In this document: one piece after another, positions 4,327 through 7,130 of the stretch
Layout of the letters: each line of letters opens with the position of its first letter
Numbering within the stretch: the first letter of the stretch is position 1
DNA from: Chloroflexota bacterium
GTDB taxonomy: Bacteria > Chloroflexota > Anaerolineae > Promineifilales > Promineifilaceae
Direction of reading: 5' to 3'
Length of the DNA: 7,130 nt
Assembly (NCBI GenBank): GCA_008501785.1
Contig: QQUD01000656.1
Span: forward strand, 1-7,130
Program-made: the position numbers and the translations under genes
Notes under the pieces: model-generated
Databases searched by the model: none
What the model saw: only the letters and a program-made list of their open reading frames with translations
What the model was told of the DNA's origin: nothing

Positions 4327-7130
4327 CTAGCGTACATTCCAGCCATAGTAGCCAGCGCGAGTCATAACGGCCGTTGTCTGTTCCTTAGCATTCGCCAAAG
4401 CCGTCTCTGCATCAATCGCATCGTTCAAGTAAGCACCAATCTGCTCACCCATAATCTGCGCGTTGATTTCGCCCCATTCTGGAATCAACGGACGCCAATT
4501 TTCATTCGCGCATTCCAACTGTTCCAAAATAACCGGGTACTCAGGGAAACGAGCTTGTAAATCTGGGTCTGCCAATGTGGACAAACGAACTGGGTCGCCA
4601 CCAGCTTCCACAATCAGTTGATCCGCAGCTTTACTGGTCATCCATTGCACAAAGAGGAAAGCTGCTTCTTTATTTGCTGAATTCTCAGCAATACCCATCG
4701 AGAACCCACCGGTTTCTGCACCGCAGATGCCATCAGGTCCAACTGGATGCAAAGCATAACCAACATTGCCATCAACCAGCGATTGTTCTGGATCACGGCT
4801 CATAGCTGCAATCTTCAGTGCGTCAACATAGATAGCCGAATCGCCTTGCAAGAATGCATTGGCCTGGTCGCCAAAGCCCCAGTTCAAAACACCGGTTGGT
4901 GAATTTTCAACAATGCGTTTCAAAGCTTCGGTAGCAGCCAGTGCCTCCGGTGTGTCCAGCGTTACGCTCCAGAAATCATCAAAGATGTCTGCGCCATAAG
5001 GGCTGGCGTGCAGCAGCCATGCGTGAGTGGAGTTACCACCGGTTTGACCACGGCTGGTCATACCATAAACGTCCGGTACATTCTCAGTAATGAATTCCGC
5101 AACCTCAAACATTTCATCGTAAGTGGTTGGTACTTCCAGATCGTATTCTTCAAAGATATCCTGACGGTAAGCCATGATGCTTGTTTCTGCACCAAACGGC
5201 ACACCGTACAAACCTTGTCCAGCCCCCGAGAGATAGCCACGACGACCACCAGCAATGGCACCCGAGCTTAAGTAAGCTGGGATAATGTCATCAGGGTCGT
5301 ATTCAGGGTCAACTAGACTCGCATTTGTGAACAGTTGGCTCAAATCAGCCAGATAACCTTTGTTAACAAAGTCAGTTTTATTGAAAACAACCCATGCCAC
5401 AACGTCATATTCGCCCTGGCCTTGTGGTTTGCTCAATTCCAAAACCTGCTTGTCGCGCATCGCTTGATATTCAATGTAATCAAGCTCAACTTTGATACCG
5501 GTTTCTGCTTCAAAAGCAGCGACAACTTCTTCTGCTTTGGCAAAGTGAGAAAGCGATGGCCAGCTCACAACGATGGTTGTGCCAGCATAAGGGGCATAGC
5601 GTTCCGCAGCAGTTGAGTAATAACCAGCACGTTCCATCACTTCTTCAGTTTGTGTTTTGGCAGTGGCGAGTGCTGTTTCAGCATCAATCGCATCATTCAA
5701 GTAAGCACCAATTTGCTCACCCATAATTTGGGCATTGATTTCGCCCCATTCTGGAATCAAAGGCCGCCAGTTTTCATTGGCACAGGCTAACTGTTCCAAA
5801 ATAACTGGGTACTCAGGGAAGCGTTCTTGCAATGCTGGGTCTGCCAAAGTGGACAAACGAACTGGGTCGCCACCGGCTTCAACCATCTTGCGGTCGCCTT
5901 CTTTACTGGTCATGTATTGCAGGAAGAGGTAGGCCGCATCTTTATTTGCTGAATTTTCAGCAATACCCATGGCAAAACCACCCGTTTCTGCACCACATGT
6001 GCCATCTGGCCCTACTGGATGCAGCGAGTAGCCAACGTTGCCATCAACCAGCGATTGTTCAGGATCACGACTCATGGCCGCAATTTTCAGTGCATCAACA
6101 TAAATAGCGGAGTCGCCCTGCAAGAATGCATTGGCTTGATCACCAAAACCCCAATTCAATACGCCTGGAGGTGAATTTTCAACAATGCGTTTCAGAGCTT
6201 GGGTGGCTGCCAAAGCTTCAGGTGTGTCGAGTGTAACATTCCATTGATCGTCAAAGATGTCAGCGCCGTAGGGGCTGGCATGGAGGAGCCATGCGTGCGT
6301 TGAATTGCCACCGGTTTGACCACGGCTGGTCATACCATACATATCCGGTACGTTTTCGGTGATAAATTCAGCAACCTCAAACATTTCATCGTAAGTGGTT
6401 GGCACTGCTAAATCATATTCTGCAAAAACATCTTTGCGGTAGGCCATGATGCTGGTTTCTGCACCAAACGGCACACCAAACATTGCCGATGTTGGACCAG
6501 AGAGATAACCACGACGCCCACCGGCTACGGAACCTGAATTAACATAAGCTGGAATCAAGTCTTCCCGATCATAGGTGGGATCGGTCAGTGCGGCATTGGT
6601 GAACATCTTACTGAGGTCTGTCAGGTAGCCTTTGTTGACAAAGTCTGTTTTGTTGAAGATAACCCAGGCAACGACATCATATTCGCCTTGTCCGGCAGGT
6701 TTGCTCAGTTCCAAAATTTGCTTGTCGCGCATCGCCTGGTATTCAATGTAGTCAAGTTCAACTTTGATACCTGTGGCTTCGCTAAATTCGGCAACGGTGT
6801 CGCGGGCTTTGTTGAAGTGGGAAAGGGAAGGCCAGCTCACAACAATGGTGGTGCCTTCTAAGCCATTCGCTTTAGCAACAGCAGCATAAGTGGCGAGTGT
6901 TGCGGGTTCAACAAAAGCGGCTTCTTCAACTGCTTCAACAGCGGCTTCAGCTTCAGCTTCGGCTTCGGCAGCTTCAGCTTCGGCGGCTTCAAGCGCGGCT
7001 TGGGCGGCAGCGAGTTCTTCTTCGGTGGCGTCGCCTTCAGCTTCGGCAGCTTCTAAGGCGGCTTGTGCTTCCTCTAAGGCGGCTTCGGCGGCAGCGGCGG
7101 CGGCAGCGGCTTCTTCAGCAGCGGCTTCGG
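4327..7130 (-). CDS. Family-1 ABC solute-binding protein with two tandem binding domains and an Ala/Glu spacer (5' end missing)
   Basis: The frame is open from the right edge to TAG at 4327-4329, giving 933 visible residues with no start codon, signal peptide or lipobox inside the window. The order is an Ala/Glu-rich spacer (about 7128-6916), domain A (6855-5617), a short linker STAAERYAPYA (5616-5584), domain B (5583-4345) and a short tail GWNVR. Each domain is a complete family-1 (SBP_bac_1) solute-binding domain of about 413 residues. It starts GTTIVVSWPSLSHF and includes YDVVAWV, VPFGAETSIMAYR, the hinge-like VPTTYDEMFEVAEFI, YGMTSRGQTGGNSTHAWLLHA, NWGFGDQANAFLQGDSAIYVDA and ENWRPLIPEWG. 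Polyol-binding SmoE/MtlE-type proteins have the closest look. Each domain holds two cysteines (CGAETGG and CANENW), possibly a disulfide. Outside the cell it should capture a sugar, sugar acid or polyol for the two permeases; the ligand is unknown. Confidence 0.93.
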   Translation of the reverse strand, partial: EAAAEEAAAAAAAAEAALEEAQAALEAAEAEGDATEEELAAAQAALEAAEAEAAEAEAEAEAAVEAVEEAAFVEPATLATYAAVAKANGLEGTTIVVSWPSLSHFNKARDTVAEFSEATGIKVELDYIEYQAMRDKQILELSKPAGQGEYDVVAWVIFNKTDFVNKGYLTDLSKMFTNAALTDPTYDREDLIPAYVNSGSVAGGRRGYLSGPTSAMFGVPFGAETSIMAYRKDVFAEYDLAVPTTYDEMFEVAEFITENVPDMYGMTSRGQTGGNSTHAWLLHASPYGADIFDDQWNVTLDTPEALAATQALKRIVENSPPGVLNWGFGDQANAFLQGDSAIYVDALKIAAMSRDPEQSLVDGNVGYSLHPVGPDGTCGAETGGFAMGIAENSANKDAAYLFLQYMTSKEGDRKMVEAGGDPVRLSTLADPALQERFPEYPVILEQLACANENWRPLIPEWGEINAQIMGEQIGAYLNDAIDAETALATAKTQTEEVMERAGYYSTAAERYAPYAGTTIVVSWPSLSHFAKAEEVVAAFEAETGIKVELDYIEYQAMRDKQVLELSKPQGQGEYDVVAWVVFNKTDFVNKGYLADLSQLFTNASLVDPEYDPDDIIPAYLSSGAIAGGRRGYLSGAGQGLYGVPFGAETSIMAYRQDIFEEYDLEVPTTYDEMFEVAEFITENVPDVYGMTSRGQTGGNSTHAWLLHASPYGADIFDDFWSVTLDTPEALAATEALKRIVENSPTGVLNWGFGDQANAFLQGDSAIYVDALKIAAMSRDPEQSLVDGNVGYALHPVGPDGICGAETGGFSMGIAENSANKEAAFLFVQWMTSKAADQLIVEAGGDPVRLSTLADPDLQARFPEYPVILEQLECANENWRPLIPEWGEINAQIMGEQIGAYLNDAIDAETALANAKEQTTAVMTRAGYYGWNVR
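4345..5583 (-). repeat. Solute-binding domain B (second tandem copy)
   Basis: This is the C-terminal copy, from GTTIVVSWPSLSHFAKA to RAGYY, followed by GWNVR and the stop. It keeps both cysteines and every aromatic or acidic block seen in copy A. Within the about 45-residue block around NWGFGDQ that is identical in both copies, the DNA carries about 19 silent changes. This shows an old duplication maintained by selection on the protein. Confidence 0.93.
4367..4374. repeat. ACGGCCGT palindrome, copy 4
   Basis: Exact copy near the end of binding domain B, read in frame as T-A-V. The equivalent place in domain A (TEEVMERAGYY) lacks it, so it arose after the domain duplication or was lost in A. 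Confidence 0.55.
5617..6855 (-). repeat. Solute-binding domain A (first tandem copy)
   Basis: This is the N-terminal copy of a 1272-bp (424-residue) tandem repeat, running from GTTIVVSWPSLSHFNKA to RAGYY. By hand alignment about 59 of some 408 residues differ from copy B, so about 85% are identical. Differences cluster in the first 30 residues, around residues 75-120 (a segment following GYL), and near the end, while the NWGFGDQ block is identical. Confidence 0.93.
6916..7128 (-). other. Ala/Glu-rich coiled-coil-like stalk of the binding protein
   Basis: About 71 residues consist almost only of Ala and Glu, with spaced Leu, Gln and Val. The peptide AQAALEAAEAE occurs twice, exactly 63 bp (21 residues, three heptads) apart (7068-7036 and 7005-6973). 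High helix propensity and the heptad-compatible period suggest a long surface helix or coiled coil. It would hold the binding domains away from the membrane or wall, as the low-complexity spacers of Gram-positive-type lipoproteins do. It is followed by FVEPATLATYAAVAKANGLE before domain A. Confidence 0.75.

Noticed and set aside
5008..6107. Plus-strand frames that appear as similar proteins at 4575-4805 and 5832-6107
   Set aside because: They are antisense shadows of the two binding-domain copies; their resemblance only reflects the duplication.
6838..6840. GTG at 6840 as the start of the binding protein
   Set aside because: It falls within the first conserved strand (TIVVSW) that is fully internal in domain B, and the frame stays open to the window edge through the Ala/Glu spacer.

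Overview
The window looks like bacterial chromosome, all coding on the minus strand, and reads as one carbohydrate import-and-catabolism operon that runs off both ends. I infer a Chloroflexi (Anaerolineae/Caldilineae-type) or similar genome. The reasons are the Ala/Glu-rich spacer in front of a family-1 solute-binding domain, an operon with two permeases but no ATPase, heptanucleotide AT repeats between genes, and dispersed inverted repeats between genes. No rRNA or marker gene is present, so this assignment is weak.

Transcription order is right to left. (1) 7130-4327: 5'-truncated secreted solute-binding protein with an Ala/Glu coiled-coil-like spacer and TWO consecutive, about 85% identical family-1 solute-binding domains. 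(2) 4326-4240: short gap with a strong hairpin followed by a short T-rich run, probably an attenuating terminator. (3) 4239-3313 and 3311-2316: two MalF/MalG-type permeases one base apart; the second has an extra segment of about 40 residues in a periplasmic loop. (4) 2315-2269: tandem 7-bp AT-rich repeat. (5) 2268-1615: a UlaD/SgbH-family (3-keto-L-gulonate-6-phosphate decarboxylase) protein with altered catalytic positions. (6) 1614-1364: 251 bp holding an imperfect inverted repeat (MITE/REP-like) and the ribosome binding site of the next gene. (7) 1363-506: a UlaE/SgbU-family L-ribulose-5-phosphate (L-xylulose-5-phosphate) 3-epimerase. (8) 506-1: N-terminal half of a PfkB-family sugar kinase related to 2-keto-3-deoxygluconate kinases, stop/start coupled to the epimerase.

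Working model (inference): the double-headed binding protein delivers a sugar acid or polyol to the permease pair, which borrows an ATPase encoded elsewhere. The PfkB kinase phosphorylates the imported (or oxidised) ketose or keto acid. The UlaD- and UlaE-like enzymes then take the phosphorylated product toward pentulose 5-phosphates. This resembles the E. coli yia/sgb layout (transporter, sugar kinase, SgbH, SgbU), with an ABC transporter and a PfkB kinase in place of the TRAP transporter and FGGY kinase. The 4-epimerase expected at the end of that route is not in the window.

The main oddities are the tandem binding domains, the remodelled UlaD active site, the enlarged permease loop, and the 8-bp palindrome ACGGCCGT. 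That palindrome occurs four times in 7.1 kb in two reading frames; at two of the sites the local GC skew flips sign.
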